Shown piece by piece: positions 16,529 through 25,919 of a DNA stretch of 64,000 nucleotides. The first letter of the stretch is position 1, and the number at the start of each line of letters is the position of its first letter. Both the position numbers and the translations under genes were made by a program. The DNA comes from Desulfofustis glycolicus DSM 9705 (GTDB lineage Bacteria; Desulfobacterota; Desulfobulbia; Desulfobulbales; Desulfocapsaceae), in assembly GCF_900130015.1 (NCBI RefSeq), contig NZ_FQXS01000014.1:38271-102270 (forward strand), written 5' to 3'. The notes beneath the pieces are model-generated. The model was not told the origin of the DNA. It searched no databases and saw only the letters and a list, made by a program, of their open reading frames with translations.

Positions 16529-18115
16529 GTGGCCAGTCCCGATGCGTCGGACGGCCATTTTTTGCTTATGGAACAGCAGCAGAAACCGGGTGTGGGCAAA
16601 GTGTATCTCGTTGGCGCCGGACCGGGCGATCCCGGGCTGATCACCCTGCGCGGCAAATATCTGCTCGAGCGGGCCGAGGTCGTCGTCTACGACTATCTCG
16701 CCAATCAACGGCTGCTCAAGCATGTGCCGGCGAAGGCGCAGCTCGTTTATGCCGGCAAACGCGGCGGCGTCGAACATTCCCATACCCAGGCCGAGATCAA
16801 CCAGATGCTGATCGATTTTGCCCGGCAGGGTAAAATGGTGGTCCGATTGAAGGGCGGTGACCCGTTTATTTTCGGCCGCGGCGGTGAAGAAGTGGAGGAG
16901 CTGGCCCACCACGGTATCGCCTTCGAGGTCGTCCCCGGTGTCACGTCGGCCACAGCGGCGGCCACGTATGCCGGCATCCCCATCACCCATCGTGGCTACA
17001 CCACGTCCGTTGCCTTCCTGACCGGTCACGAATCGCCGGACAAGCCGACATCGACCATCGACTGGTCCAAGATCGCCACCGGTATCGGTACCATTGTCAT
17101 CTATATGGGCATCAAGAATCTGCCCTATATCGTCAAGAGCCTCGTCGACAACGGGCGCTCACCCGAAACGCCGGTGGCCGTGGTCCGATGGGCGTCGACC
17201 CCGGAGCAGCAATCGGTGGTCGGCACGCTGGCGAATATTGTCGACGTGGTTCGGGATACCGGCATCAAACCGCCGGCCCTGATCGTTATCGGCGACGTAG
17301 TCAACTTGCGGCAGACCATCGACTGGTTTGAAAAACGCCCGCTGTTCGGCAAGCGGATCATTGTTACGCGGACCCGGGAACAGGCCAGCGAGCTGGTGGC
17401 CGGACTCGAGGAAGCCGGCGCGAGTTGCTTCGAGTGTTCAACGATCAATATCGAGCCGGTCGACGATTATAAAATTCTCGATGAAGCGCTGGAGAGGATC
17501 GGCGAGTATCACTGGATTTTGTTCACGTCGCTGAACGCGGTGCGTTATTTTTTCAACAGGCTCTATCTCAAGGGCATGGATGCCCGTGACCTGAAAGGTC
17601 CGGATATCGCGACGGTCGGCAAAAGCACCGCCGATCTGCTGCTTACCTACGGCATCAATGCCGATCTGATCCCGCCGGTCTTTACCGGCGAAGGGTTGGC
17701 CCAGAGCCTGCTCGATCTCGGCGTTGAAGGGCGCAACATCCTGCTGCCGCGGGCCGCGGCCGGCCGTGAAATCCTGCCCGAGACCCTGCGCGGCGCCGGT
17801 GCCCAGGTGACGGTCGCCCCTCTTTATCGCAACGTTCCGGTCCAAGGGCGCACGGATGAGTTGCGTGCAGAGTTGGCGACTGGTCGCGTGGATCTGATCA
17901 CCTTTACCAGTTCGTCGACGGTCAAGAATTTTCTCGACATGGTGGCGGCTGAAAACCAGGAGGAACTCGACCGACTGCTGGCCGGTGTAAAGATTGCCAC
18001 CATCGGTCCAATAACGGCGAAGACGGTGACCGATGGCGGGCTGACGGTCGATATTCAGCCGGAAAGATATACGATTCCTGACCTGATTCAGGCGATTATC
18101 GAGACCTACCGATAA
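16529..18115 (+). CDS. cobA-hemD: Fused uroporphyrinogen-III C-methyltransferase / uroporphyrinogen-III synthase
   Basis: The 528-residue fusion carries two tetrapyrrole activities. Residues about 20-255 are the SUMT methyltransferase (KVYLVGAGPGDPGLITLRGK; MVVRLKGGDPFIFGRGGEE; PVAVVRWASTPEQQ), making precorrin-2. Residues about 265-525 are uroporphyrinogen-III synthase (IVTRTREQASELVAGLEEAGA; WILFTSLNAVRYFF; DLITFTSSSTVKNF). Such fusions feed siroheme, heme d1/heme or cobalamin in sulfate reducers. Start GTG 16529 follows AAGGAGAGG; ATG 16568 is the alternative and loses only a short tail. The CULT gene follows after 28 bp. Confidence 0.95.
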   Translation: MASPDASDGHFLLMEQQQKPGVGKVYLVGAGPGDPGLITLRGKYLLERAEVVVYDYLANQRLLKHVPAKAQLVYAGKRGGVEHSHTQAEINQMLIDFARQGKMVVRLKGGDPFIFGRGGEEVEELAHHGIAFEVVPGVTSATAAATYAGIPITHRGYTTSVAFLTGHESPDKPTSTIDWSKIATGIGTIVIYMGIKNLPYIVKSLVDNGRSPETPVAVVRWASTPEQQSVVGTLANIVDVVRDTGIKPPALIVIGDVVNLRQTIDWFEKRPLFGKRIIVTRTREQASELVAGLEEAGASCFECSTINIEPVDDYKILDEALERIGEYHWILFTSLNAVRYFFNRLYLKGMDARDLKGPDIATVGKSTADLLLTYGINADLIPPVFTGEGLAQSLLDLGVEGRNILLPRAAAGREILPETLRGAGAQVTVAPLYRNVPVQGRTDELRAELATGRVDLITFTSSSTVKNFLDMVAAENQEELDRLLAGVKIATIGPITAKTVTDGGLTVDIQPERYTIPDLIQAIIETYR

Positions 18116-18143
18116 CCCGACCGGTCTGGGAGGAGGTTCGCCG

Positions 18144-18572
18144 ATGCCCGCTACCGTGCTGAGCGAGACTGGCGACGGACTTTTGCTGCGTGAACATGAT
18201 GCCGACCATGGTGGTGGTGACGTTGTCGTCGCCATCGACGATTCGGATGAGCAGGAGCAAAAGGGAGAGCGCGCTCTGCGCTGCCGCCAGTGCAACGCGC
18301 CGATCACCACGATGAAAGAGCGGACCAGCCGCGGCGGACAACACCGTCATACCATGTTCAACCCGGCCGGTATCGTTTACGAGATCGGCTGCTTTAATCA
18401 GGCCCCGGGCTGTGTCGCCCCCGGAGCGGCGAGCGGGGAATTTTCCTGGTTTGCCGGTTATAGCTGGCGGGTTGCTTTCTGCTCGCTCTGCCTCGAGCAC
18501 CTCGGCTGGTATTTTTCTGGCGGGGAGGCTGCCTTTTTCGGGCTGATCGTCAACCGCTTGACGGCCGATTGA
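18144..18572 (+). CDS. Bacterial CULT-domain (cereblon-like) protein
   Basis: The 142-residue protein has an acidic N-terminal tail of about 40 residues and then one CULT domain. Zinc cysteines are C47-x2-C50 and C113-x2-C116. The aromatic cage residues are W102, W108 and W122, with spacings of 6 and 14 that equal those of W380, W386 and W400 in human cereblon. The family segments FNPAGIVYEIGCF and FAGYSWRVAFC and EHLGWYF are clear. In eukaryotes this fold binds thalidomide-type ligands and cyclic-imide degrons; bacterial function is unknown. Ribosome site GGAGGAGG precedes ATG 18144. It probably shares the cobA-hemD transcript. Confidence 0.88.
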   Translation: MPATVLSETGDGLLLREHDADHGGGDVVVAIDDSDEQEQKGERALRCRQCNAPITTMKERTSRGGQHRHTMFNPAGIVYEIGCFNQAPGCVAPGAASGEFSWFAGYSWRVAFCSLCLEHLGWYFSGGEAAFFGLIVNRLTAD

Positions 18573-18602
18573 GTTCCGGTGCGATGGTTGCCGCCGGCAG
18601 TT

Positions 18603-21600
18603 TCAGTGTTCGCGGATCAACTTGATCAATTCATCCGAGCTGAGCCGGGCGCTCGTGTCGGTCCCTTCCAGCAGGCTGTCGGCCAGGTCTCGTTTTTCCT
18701 GGTGCAGCTTGACGATTTTTTCCTCGATGGTGTCTTTGCAGACCAGGCGGTAGATGGTGACCGGTCGGGTCTGGCCGATGCGGTGAGCGCGGTCTGATGC
18801 CTGGTCTTCGATGGCCGGGTTCCACCAGGGGTCCATGTGAATCACGTAATCGGCGGCGGTCAGGTTGAGCCCGAGGCCGCCGGCTTTGAGGCTGATCAGA
18901 AAGAGATCGCCATGGCCGGATTGGAAGGACTCGACCCGCTCCTTGCGGTGTTTGCTGCTGGTGCTACCATCCAGGTATTGATAGCTGATTCCCCTGGCAT
19001 CGAGATACTCGCGAATGATGTCGAGGTGGCCGATGAACTGGCTGAACACCAGCGCCTTGTGCCGGCTGGCGATCAACTCTTCGATGAGCGACGAGAACAC
19101 TTCCAGCTTGGCGCTCGGCAGCGTCGACTCCTTGGAGATTAACCGGGCGTTGCAGCAGGCCTGGCGAAGCTTCATGATCTCGGTGAGGATCTGCAGATGA
19201 CGGCCCTGATTGTCGGTTGCCTGTTCCAGCAGATCCAGCGCATTCTGGCGCAACGCCTCGTAGAAATGCTGCTCTTGGGAGCTCATTGTCACCTCGAGGG
19301 TGACCTCGGTGCGCGGCGGCAGTTCCTCGAGGACTTCCGCCTTGATGCGGCGGAGGATAAAGGGGCGAATCAGTTTTTTCAGACGTAACCTGGACTCGCG
19401 ATTGTTGAACCGCTCGATCGGTACGGCGAAGCGCTCATTGAACTGCTTGTGGGAGCCGAGCAGTCCGGGGTTGATGAACTGGAACAGATTCCACAACTCG
19501 CCGAGGTGGTTTTCGATCGGGGTGCCGGTGGTGATCAGCTTGAACCCTCCCTGCAGGGCCATGGCCGCCTGCGACCGTTTGGTGGCAGCGTTTTTGATTG
19601 CCTGGGCCTCGTCGAGGACGATGGTCTGCCAGTTGATTTTGGCCAGGGCGTCGATTTCCTGCTGCAGCAGGGTATAGGTGGTGATCAGCAGATCGAATTT
19701 GGTGAGGCCGGCGATTACTTCCTCGCGATTTTTGCCGGCCAGTTGTTTGATTGTCAGCGTTGGGGTGAAACGGGCCACTTCGCTGAGCCAGTTGGTGGAG
19801 ACCGAGGTCGGAGCGACCACCAGCGAAGGGCCTTCGCTTGCCCGTTGCAGGATAATGGCTAGTGATTGCAGTGTCTTGCCGAGACCCATGTCATCGGCGA
19901 GACAGCCGCCGACGTTCCAGCGGGCCAGGCGGGCCAGCCAGTAATAACCCTCCAGTTGATAGTCGCGAAGTTCTGCCTGCAGGGTGGACGGCAGTTTCGG
20001 GACGTAGGACTGGATCTGCCTGATTTTCAGCAAGTGATCGCGCCAGCTGGAGTCTGCGGCGGTCCGGGCCTGTTCGGCAAGTTTTTCCAGCGGCAGTGCG
20101 GCCAGGGGATGAATGAGTATCTCCTGCTTGTCTTCGGACTGGTGATCGCCGGCATAGGTATTCAACTCGTCGAGACGCTTTCTGAACTCTTCGGTCAAGG
20201 CGATGAACTGCCCGTTGCTGAGGCGAACGAAGCGACTGGGGTGATCTTTGAGCCGGTTGAGCATGTCCTTGAGATCGATCACCACGTTCTGGTCGAGTTG
20301 CACCTCGCCGCTGAGCCCGAACCAGTTCTGCCGGTTGGTCCTGATCTTCAGGTTCAGATTGGCAAACGAGGCCCGATGGCTGATGCTCAGTTTTTCTCCT
20401 TCCGGCCATTCGACGATGACCCGGTCGCTGGCGTCCTGCAGTTCCAAAAGGGCCTGCAGACAGTCATCGGCACCATGCAGGTGCCATTCGCGATCGTTGC
20501 CGTGTTCGAGGTCGACGGCCAGATCGAGAATGGGACACAGTTCTTCGACTTCCCGGGCACGCCGCTCTTCCTCGGCCAGGTTGCGCCTGGTCTGCAGGCG
20601 CCGGCCACCGACCTCCGCCATGACGTTCTCGACACCCTGACCAGGCTTGAGGTAGTGATTGCCTTCTCGGAACGGTTTGACGAACATTTCCAGGCGAAAA
20701 CCACTGCCGAACGGCAGGATGTGCATATAAATGCTCGGATCGGCATCGACCAGCACGATGTCCTGTGCCTGGCGTGCCGATGCATCGACGGCAATGGCCG
20801 AGTGGACGGTCATGAAAGAGGAAATATTGCCGATGGCGGTCAGGACCTGCTCACTGGCCTCGATCGGTACGATCAGGCCGTCGGTGCCGGTGATTTGCGC
20901 GATACGCCGGTGGTTGTCGTCGATTCGGACGATCTTGAAGCGGGTCGGGGTCTCCCGGATGACCATGATGTTCGCGTTGCTGATCGGCAGGGAGAAGTTG
21001 ATATGGAGGTGTTCGTCGTGCTCCTCGATGAGCAGCTCCGGCTCACCGGCGACGCATTCGACCGGAGTCGACGGTGCCTCGCCGAGAAAGAGCAGGGGGT
21101 GGCCAACGAGCGCCGGGAGCAGCTTTGTCCGGTCGAAAAAATAGTGTGCCTGGCCATCTCCCGATTCGTCCTTGCCGATCGCCTGGCAGATCTTTCGATC
21201 GTGCAGGGTGAGATAGGGCAGCCGGGTCGGGGGGAACAGTCTCTCCAGCGAGATCGGCCGTCCTTTGCTCCACAGTCCGTCACCGGTGCGTTTCTGTTCC
21301 CGGGGGCGGACGGTGATGTCGCCCTGCTGGTAGTCGAGCAGCCAGGTGAGCCTCGTATCCTGGTCGACGTATTCCTGGACCGCGGTGGAAGAGATCGCTA
21401 TCAGGGCCTGCAGGCTGCGTTTCCAGGCCTCCTCGGGTTCGACCAGATCAACGAGCGGGGTAATGCCGGTCTTGTTTGCCAGCGATGCGGTCGTCTCCTG
21501 GTGGAAAGCACTGTCCTGCCGGGACAGTCGCCCGAGCAAGTCGGCCAGGCAGAGACTGTAAAAGTGATACCCGTGCTGCTGCGCTTGCTCGAAGAGTCGG

Positions 21601-22775
21601 CGGGCCTCAGTCTCGACGTCAGGTTCGAGCACCGCGGTGAGCCAGAACTGGGCGAGGCCGGTAAAGAGCACGGTCAGGCTGGGCGGCGAGCCGGTTTCCG
21701 GCAAGACGATGGCGGCGGTCTGGCCGGAACGATGCAACTGGCTTTCCAGGAACGTGGCGAGGATGCCATAGGTCTCGCTCTCTTCGCTGTTCTCAAAACG
21801 AGTCAGGGCGATGGTGATCTGTTCCAGGGCCTGCTCCAGGCCGGACCGGCTTTGCCGGGCGATCAGGGACAGGACATGGAACAGGCCGGGAATGCCGAAA
21901 AAGGCGACATCCCGGCGATCGCTGATCTCCCTCAGCTGCTCCAGGTCGTCGTTAAACAGGGGGCGGGCTGTTTCGTAGGAACCCTTCAGAAAAGCGATAC
22001 TGCCGGCTGAGCCGGTGGCCCGGAATGCATCGGGCTGGTTCTCGAGCATCCCGACGGCGGCATCGATACGGCCCTGCAGCAGGTATTGGTCGAACAGCAG
22101 CCGCTGAAAGGGTAGTCGCTCGTCGTCGTCGAGCTGACTGAATTCGGCATCATCTTCGAGATAGGCAAGAACGTCCGGGAACCGTAACAGGCGACTCTGG
22201 GCATAACGGAGGATATAATTGAGCAGAAAAAACCGCAATGACGGGGCCAGCGAGCGGAACCAGGATCGCTCAAACGGGCAGGTCACGACCTGGACCGCCG
22301 GAGGATGCGGGGTCAGCATTTCCCGGCATTGTGCGTAAAGGAAGTGCAGGGACTGGTCGATGAGACCGAGATCCTGCAGGTAGATTCCGACGCGCAATTC
22401 TCGCATCGCCCGCCAGCACCTCGTGGTCCATTTTCCGTAATAGTAGGAAAGCGGTGCTTCTTTGCGGATGACTGTGGCGAAGCGTTGAAACGAACCGTCG
22501 GCGACCGCCGCCCGGCTCAGCGATTCTACCAGATCGAGCCGACACTGCCGGTTGTCGTCGAGAAAGCCGAGGGTTTCGAGCTTGGTCAGACAGTTGTTGA
22601 CGCTGGATGTGGTCGGTCGATTACCGCGCGGGCCTTTGATGTCCAATTTGCGCAGACAGCTGACGAGCAGGGTGGAATGGGCCGGTTCGTAAACGATGGA
22701 AAGGATCTGCAGCAGGGTCCTTTCAAAGCTGTTGAGTTTCTTGAAGTCGCTGAGGATGTCTTCGTTGCTCGGCAT
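18603..22775 (-). CDS. SNF2-family DEAD/DEAH helicase with large N-terminal region
   Basis: The 1390-residue protein ends with a complete SNF2 ATPase of about 480 residues: motif I DDMGLGKTLQSLA, motif II DEAQAIKN, motif V-VI SLKAGGLGLNLTAADYVIHM and SDRAHRIGQTRPV. About 900 residues precede it. The first 100 look like a winged-helix (FERTLLQILSIVYEPAHSTLL, NCLTKLETLGFLDD), and residues about 110-480 are helical with repeat-like spacing. No nuclease motif or SWIM zinc finger is seen. Stand-alone proteins of this kind are chromatin-remodeller relatives that move on DNA or displace proteins; role unknown. It is monocistronic and convergent with the CULT gene. Confidence 0.9.
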   Translation of the reverse strand: MPSNEDILSDFKKLNSFERTLLQILSIVYEPAHSTLLVSCLRKLDIKGPRGNRPTTSSVNNCLTKLETLGFLDDNRQCRLDLVESLSRAAVADGSFQRFATVIRKEAPLSYYYGKWTTRCWRAMRELRVGIYLQDLGLIDQSLHFLYAQCREMLTPHPPAVQVVTCPFERSWFRSLAPSLRFFLLNYILRYAQSRLLRFPDVLAYLEDDAEFSQLDDDERLPFQRLLFDQYLLQGRIDAAVGMLENQPDAFRATGSAGSIAFLKGSYETARPLFNDDLEQLREISDRRDVAFFGIPGLFHVLSLIARQSRSGLEQALEQITIALTRFENSEESETYGILATFLESQLHRSGQTAAIVLPETGSPPSLTVLFTGLAQFWLTAVLEPDVETEARRLFEQAQQHGYHFYSLCLADLLGRLSRQDSAFHQETTASLANKTGITPLVDLVEPEEAWKRSLQALIAISSTAVQEYVDQDTRLTWLLDYQQGDITVRPREQKRTGDGLWSKGRPISLERLFPPTRLPYLTLHDRKICQAIGKDESGDGQAHYFFDRTKLLPALVGHPLLFLGEAPSTPVECVAGEPELLIEEHDEHLHINFSLPISNANIMVIRETPTRFKIVRIDDNHRRIAQITGTDGLIVPIEASEQVLTAIGNISSFMTVHSAIAVDASARQAQDIVLVDADPSIYMHILPFGSGFRLEMFVKPFREGNHYLKPGQGVENVMAEVGGRRLQTRRNLAEEERRAREVEELCPILDLAVDLEHGNDREWHLHGADDCLQALLELQDASDRVIVEWPEGEKLSISHRASFANLNLKIRTNRQNWFGLSGEVQLDQNVVIDLKDMLNRLKDHPSRFVRLSNGQFIALTEEFRKRLDELNTYAGDHQSEDKQEILIHPLAALPLEKLAEQARTAADSSWRDHLLKIRQIQSYVPKLPSTLQAELRDYQLEGYYWLARLARWNVGGCLADDMGLGKTLQSLAIILQRASEGPSLVVAPTSVSTNWLSEVARFTPTLTIKQLAGKNREEVIAGLTKFDLLITTYTLLQQEIDALAKINWQTIVLDEAQAIKNAATKRSQAAMALQGGFKLITTGTPIENHLGELWNLFQFINPGLLGSHKQFNERFAVPIERFNNRESRLRLKKLIRPFILRRIKAEVLEELPPRTEVTLEVTMSSQEQHFYEALRQNALDLLEQATDNQGRHLQILTEIMKLRQACCNARLISKESTLPSAKLEVFSSLIEELIASRHKALVFSQFIGHLDIIREYLDARGISYQYLDGSTSSKHRKERVESFQSGHGDLFLISLKAGGLGLNLTAADYVIHMDPWWNPAIEDQASDRAHRIGQTRPVTIYRLVCKDTIEEKIVKLHQEKRDLADSLLEGTDTSARLSSDELIKLIREH

Positions 22776-23045
22776 GATGAGAGATCACAAGAGATCGATT
22801 GACCCGTTCAAGCCACGGATGCGGTGTCGGTAAAAACCGCAAATCCGCGGGGCAAGAGGGAACTATAGCATTGTCATGCCTCGATAGAAACGAAAAAGTG
22901 GCAAATCACCCAGAGAAGGATGGCTCACTGCACGGCGTTCGGCAGGTATTGTTGACAGAATGTGGTGACGGGCGGTGGAACGTGTCAACTGTCTCGCTAT
23001 AATTGACACGGGGAGTCACGCGTGCTAATGATTGTTGACACAACG
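22776..23045. promoter_or_regulatory. Intergenic region with clustered TTGACA/TGTCAA motifs
   Basis: No gene. TTGACA or its reverse TGTCAA occurs at 22952, 22983, 23004 and 23035, and again at 23192 past the repeat element. GTGTCAA (22982-22988) and TTGACAC (23003-23009) form an inverted repeat around TATAAT (22998-23003). This looks like a promoter with an operator for the downstream resolvase-like gene, but a simple chance of -35 boxes cannot be excluded. Confidence 0.4.
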
Positions 23046-23186
23046 GAGCCATTTGCAAAACAATCTTTTCGCCCAAACTCTGCGTTATGCTCAAAATTTT
23101 ATCATCGGAATATCAATTATATGCCTGTGGTAAAATTTTTCGCATGCCTTGATTTCGAGCGAAAATCTAAGTTTTGCAAAAGGCTC
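23046..23186. repeat. 141-bp long-hairpin repeat, copy 1
   Basis: The unit starts GAGCCATTTGCAAAAC and ends GTTTTGCAAAAGGCTC, so its ends are inverted repeats, and the pairing continues inward imperfectly (TTTTCG...CGAAAA; AAAATTTTAT...GTAAAATTTT) around a loop near its middle. A near-identical copy lies at 26839-26979. No protein is encoded. The flanks TTGTTGACA and TGTCAACAA extend the palindrome by 9 bases in this copy only. It behaves like a MITE or structured repeat. Confidence 0.85.
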
Positions 23187-23229
23187 AATGTTGTCAACAA
23201 AGAATGCCAACAGACCGACTGATGAGTGA

Positions 23230-23964
23230 ATGATGACCGTTTATGGGTACTTGTTTCTTGCGGCCGACCGGGAACATCGTGTTCCGGTGGCCGACCAGTC
23301 CTCCGGACTTGCCGCTTTTGCCGCCTCCCTCGGGCTGGAGGTGACGGAGATCTGTGTTGAAGAGGGCGACTCGCTGAAAAAGCCGTTTCGCGATCGGCCC
23401 CAGGGTGGAATGCTGTTCGAGCACCTGCAGCCCGGGGATGTTGTGGTCGTTCTTCGGTCCGAATGGGTACTCGCTTCGGCCGGCTCGGCGGTTCGTTTAC
23501 TTGCTGAGTTGCGCAAGCGACGCGTCTCGCTGTATTGCGCCGATCTCAATGAAAACCTTACCCTGCCGGTCGAGCGGCGTCTCGTAGTCTCGGAGGGCAA
23601 CCAGGAACTGGTGCGTGGTCTTCTTGAAGCCCTGGCGGCATGTGAGAGCAGTAGTCATGGGGAGGCCATCAAGGCCGCCAAGCGCAGGAGCCGGCGCCAG
23701 GGTCGTTATATCGGGGGACCGGTGCCGTTCGGCTGGCAAGTCGATGACAAAGGGTTTCTCAGGCAGCGCGCGGACCAGCAGCGGGTAATCGAGGCGATCA
23801 AGGAAATGCGTGGTGCCGGGCACTCTTTCCGGGAGATTGCCGGCCGCCTTGGCGATGAAGAGGGCATCAGCCTGTCCCATGAAGGGATTCGGCGTATTTT
23901 GAGCGCTGACCGGGCCAGAAAAGAGCGCGAGCAGGGTGGTGCAAGTGTGCCGGCGGAGCGGTAG
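23230..23964 (+). CDS. Resolvase-like protein lacking the catalytic serine motif
   Basis: The 244-residue protein has a serine-recombinase N-terminal fold (MLFEHLQPGDVVVVLRSEWV, LLAELRKRRVSLYCADLNE) followed by a recombinase-type segment (GGPVPFGWQVDDKGFLRQRADQQRVI) and a helix-turn-helix (SFREIAGRLGDEEGISLSHEGIRRIL). The usual YaRVSTxxQ motif holding the nucleophilic serine is replaced by YGYLFLAADREHRV, with no Ser in place. DNA cleavage is therefore not expected; a DNA-binding or regulatory role is inferred. It is monocistronic, lies just after repeat copy 1, and is convergent with ppiD. Confidence 0.8.
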   Translation: MMTVYGYLFLAADREHRVPVADQSSGLAAFAASLGLEVTEICVEEGDSLKKPFRDRPQGGMLFEHLQPGDVVVVLRSEWVLASAGSAVRLLAELRKRRVSLYCADLNENLTLPVERRLVVSEGNQELVRGLLEALAACESSSHGEAIKAAKRRSRRQGRYIGGPVPFGWQVDDKGFLRQRADQQRVIEAIKEMRGAGHSFREIAGRLGDEEGISLSHEGIRRILSADRARKEREQGGASVPAER

Positions 23965-24014
23965 CCGCCGCCACCCTGCTTTGCCGTTCTGCGGTCGAAT
24001 GCGAGCTTTGTGGT

Positions 24015-25919
24015 TCAGGAACGTCGTAGGCTTTGATGGATGGATATCTTGGCCTGGTTTTGCCGGCTTTCCAGCCAGGCTTCGACAAGTTGTTGTTGCT
24101 TGAACTCGATGAGCAGTTCCCGGTAGCGCTGCCGATCGGCATCGCTGATCGGCTCTTCCGGGGCTTTTCGTTCCTCGAGTTGCAGGACGTAAAAATCATC
24201 GTCGACCATGCGGGGCTCCGTGGTCACCGGCTCGGCACGGGTAAGCCGAAAGGCCTCCTGCACGAGCTGCTGCGGCAGGGGTGACGACGGGGCCGGCTCG
24301 TTTTTTTTCATCGGGCCGGAGTTTTCGAGGGTCAGGTTGCTCTCAGCGGTGACGTCGGCGAATGATGTGCCGGTACCGAGTTTTTCGATTACCTGCCGGG
24401 CCACGCTGCGCGCCTTGTCGGCGGCCTGCTGGCGGCGGAAATCCTGCTCGGCCTGTTGTCTGACCTGCTCGAGTTCCGGAACGCGCGGTTCCCTGATATC
24501 GTCGATCGCCATAATCGCATAACCGTCGTCAACCTCGATCAGAGAACTGAGTTCCCCTTCCTTGAGAGAAAAGGCGACATCGAGAAAGTTCGGATCTGCC
24601 GTCATTCCTTCAGGGGGTGCCGATCGACTGAAGAAATCGGTCGTGATGACGTTGGTTTCGGGGTGATCCTGCAGAGAGGCGTCGAGGCTGCCAGCCCCGA
24701 TGATCTGTTCGTAGACCGTGCCGGCCTGCTGAAAAGCAAGCGATCGGGCTTTGTCGAGGCGCAGCTTGGCGCTGATTTCCTCACGAACTTCATCGAGCGT
24801 ACGTACCCCGCCCGGCCGGACAGCGACCAGTTTAATGATATGGTAGCCGAAATCGGTCTGGACGATGTCGCTGATCTCGCCTTCCTGCATCGCGAAGACG
24901 GCATCTTCAAACGGCTTGATCATCTGGCCCCGGTTGAAAAACCCGAGCTCGCCGCCGGATTCGGCCGTTGCGTCGTCGGAATACTCGCTGGCCAGTGCGG
25001 CAAAGTCCTCTCCGGCGCGTGCCTTCGTCAGCACCTCTTCGGCGAGACTACGCTGCTGCTGGTGGATCGCTTCGTCGGCGTCCGGGGCGGCTTTCAGGAG
25101 GATATGACGGGCGTTGCGCGATTCCACGGTCTGGTATTGCGTTTGATGCTGATCGTAATACGCACTGATTTCTTCGTCGTCGAGCGAAATTTTAGCGGCA
25201 GTCTCAGTGAAACTGAACGGCAGGTAGGTCAGTTTGACCGCCGCCTCCGTTTTGTAGCGGTCACCGGCCTCGTCATACCACTGCTTGAGCGCCTCTTCGT
25301 CAATCTCGATTCCGGCAAGATAGCGATCCGGCGCGACAACGGTGTAGGCAACGGAAACTGTCTCGTTTTCCAGGTTGTACAAGTCCTCTATTTCACCGTC
25401 ACTGACGGAGGTGACGAACGAGGAGAGGGACTGAGCCGTTTTCGCATCAAGCAGGTCATGCCTGAGCGACTGTTCGTACTTCTTCGGGGACAGCCGGTTG
25501 GCCGCGAGAAGGGATTGATAGCGTTGCAGGTCGAAGGCGCCGTTGTCTTGGAATTGCACCATCGATTCGATTTCATCCTGGATTTCCCGAGCGCTGACGC
25601 GCAAACCCATGGCCTGGCCACCTTGTCGGAGCAGGGCTTCCTGAATCAACTGGTTGATGACCTGGCCTCGGATATCGAGATTGTCGGCCAGCGCTTTCGG
25701 GATGGTGCCGCCAAATTGCTCGCCGATCCTGGCATAGGCACGATCATAGGCCTGTTGATAATTTTGAAAGGAAATCTCTTCACCATTGACAATGATGGCG
25801 GCTTCCTGCTTGTTCATCATATTGGTGCCGACTCCCCAGAAGATAAAGACAAGGGCGATGACGACAACAATGGCTTGAATAACCAGAGATTGGGCTCGTT
25901 TTCGGAGAAATGCTAGCAT
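24015..25919 (-). CDS. ppiD: Periplasmic chaperone PpiD, SurA-N/parvulin fold
   Basis: The 634-residue protein is anchored by one N-terminal membrane segment (VIQAIVVVIALVFIFWGVG, residues 13-31). A SurA-N-like chaperone part follows (VNGEEISFQNYQQAYDRAY), with one parvulin domain at about 262-360 (ARHILLKAAPDADE; GGELGFFNRGQMIKPFEDAVF; DFGYHIIKLV). PpiD sits at the Sec translocon and helps folding of exported proteins. The C-terminal part is a further SurA-like repeat. Start ATG 25919 reads MLAFLRKRAQS. It is alone on its strand. Confidence 0.92.
   Translation of the reverse strand: MLAFLRKRAQSLVIQAIVVVIALVFIFWGVGTNMMNKQEAAIIVNGEEISFQNYQQAYDRAYARIGEQFGGTIPKALADNLDIRGQVINQLIQEALLRQGGQAMGLRVSAREIQDEIESMVQFQDNGAFDLQRYQSLLAANRLSPKKYEQSLRHDLLDAKTAQSLSSFVTSVSDGEIEDLYNLENETVSVAYTVVAPDRYLAGIEIDEEALKQWYDEAGDRYKTEAAVKLTYLPFSFTETAAKISLDDEEISAYYDQHQTQYQTVESRNARHILLKAAPDADEAIHQQQRSLAEEVLTKARAGEDFAALASEYSDDATAESGGELGFFNRGQMIKPFEDAVFAMQEGEISDIVQTDFGYHIIKLVAVRPGGVRTLDEVREEISAKLRLDKARSLAFQQAGTVYEQIIGAGSLDASLQDHPETNVITTDFFSRSAPPEGMTADPNFLDVAFSLKEGELSSLIEVDDGYAIMAIDDIREPRVPELEQVRQQAEQDFRRQQAADKARSVARQVIEKLGTGTSFADVTAESNLTLENSGPMKKNEPAPSSPLPQQLVQEAFRLTRAEPVTTEPRMVDDDFYVLQLEERKAPEEPISDADRQRYRELLIEFKQQQLVEAWLESRQNQAKISIHQSLRRS

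Noticed and set aside
19866-22010. A 714-codon plus-strand frame opposite the SNF2 gene
   Set aside because: No motif, while the minus-strand frame encodes a complete helicase.
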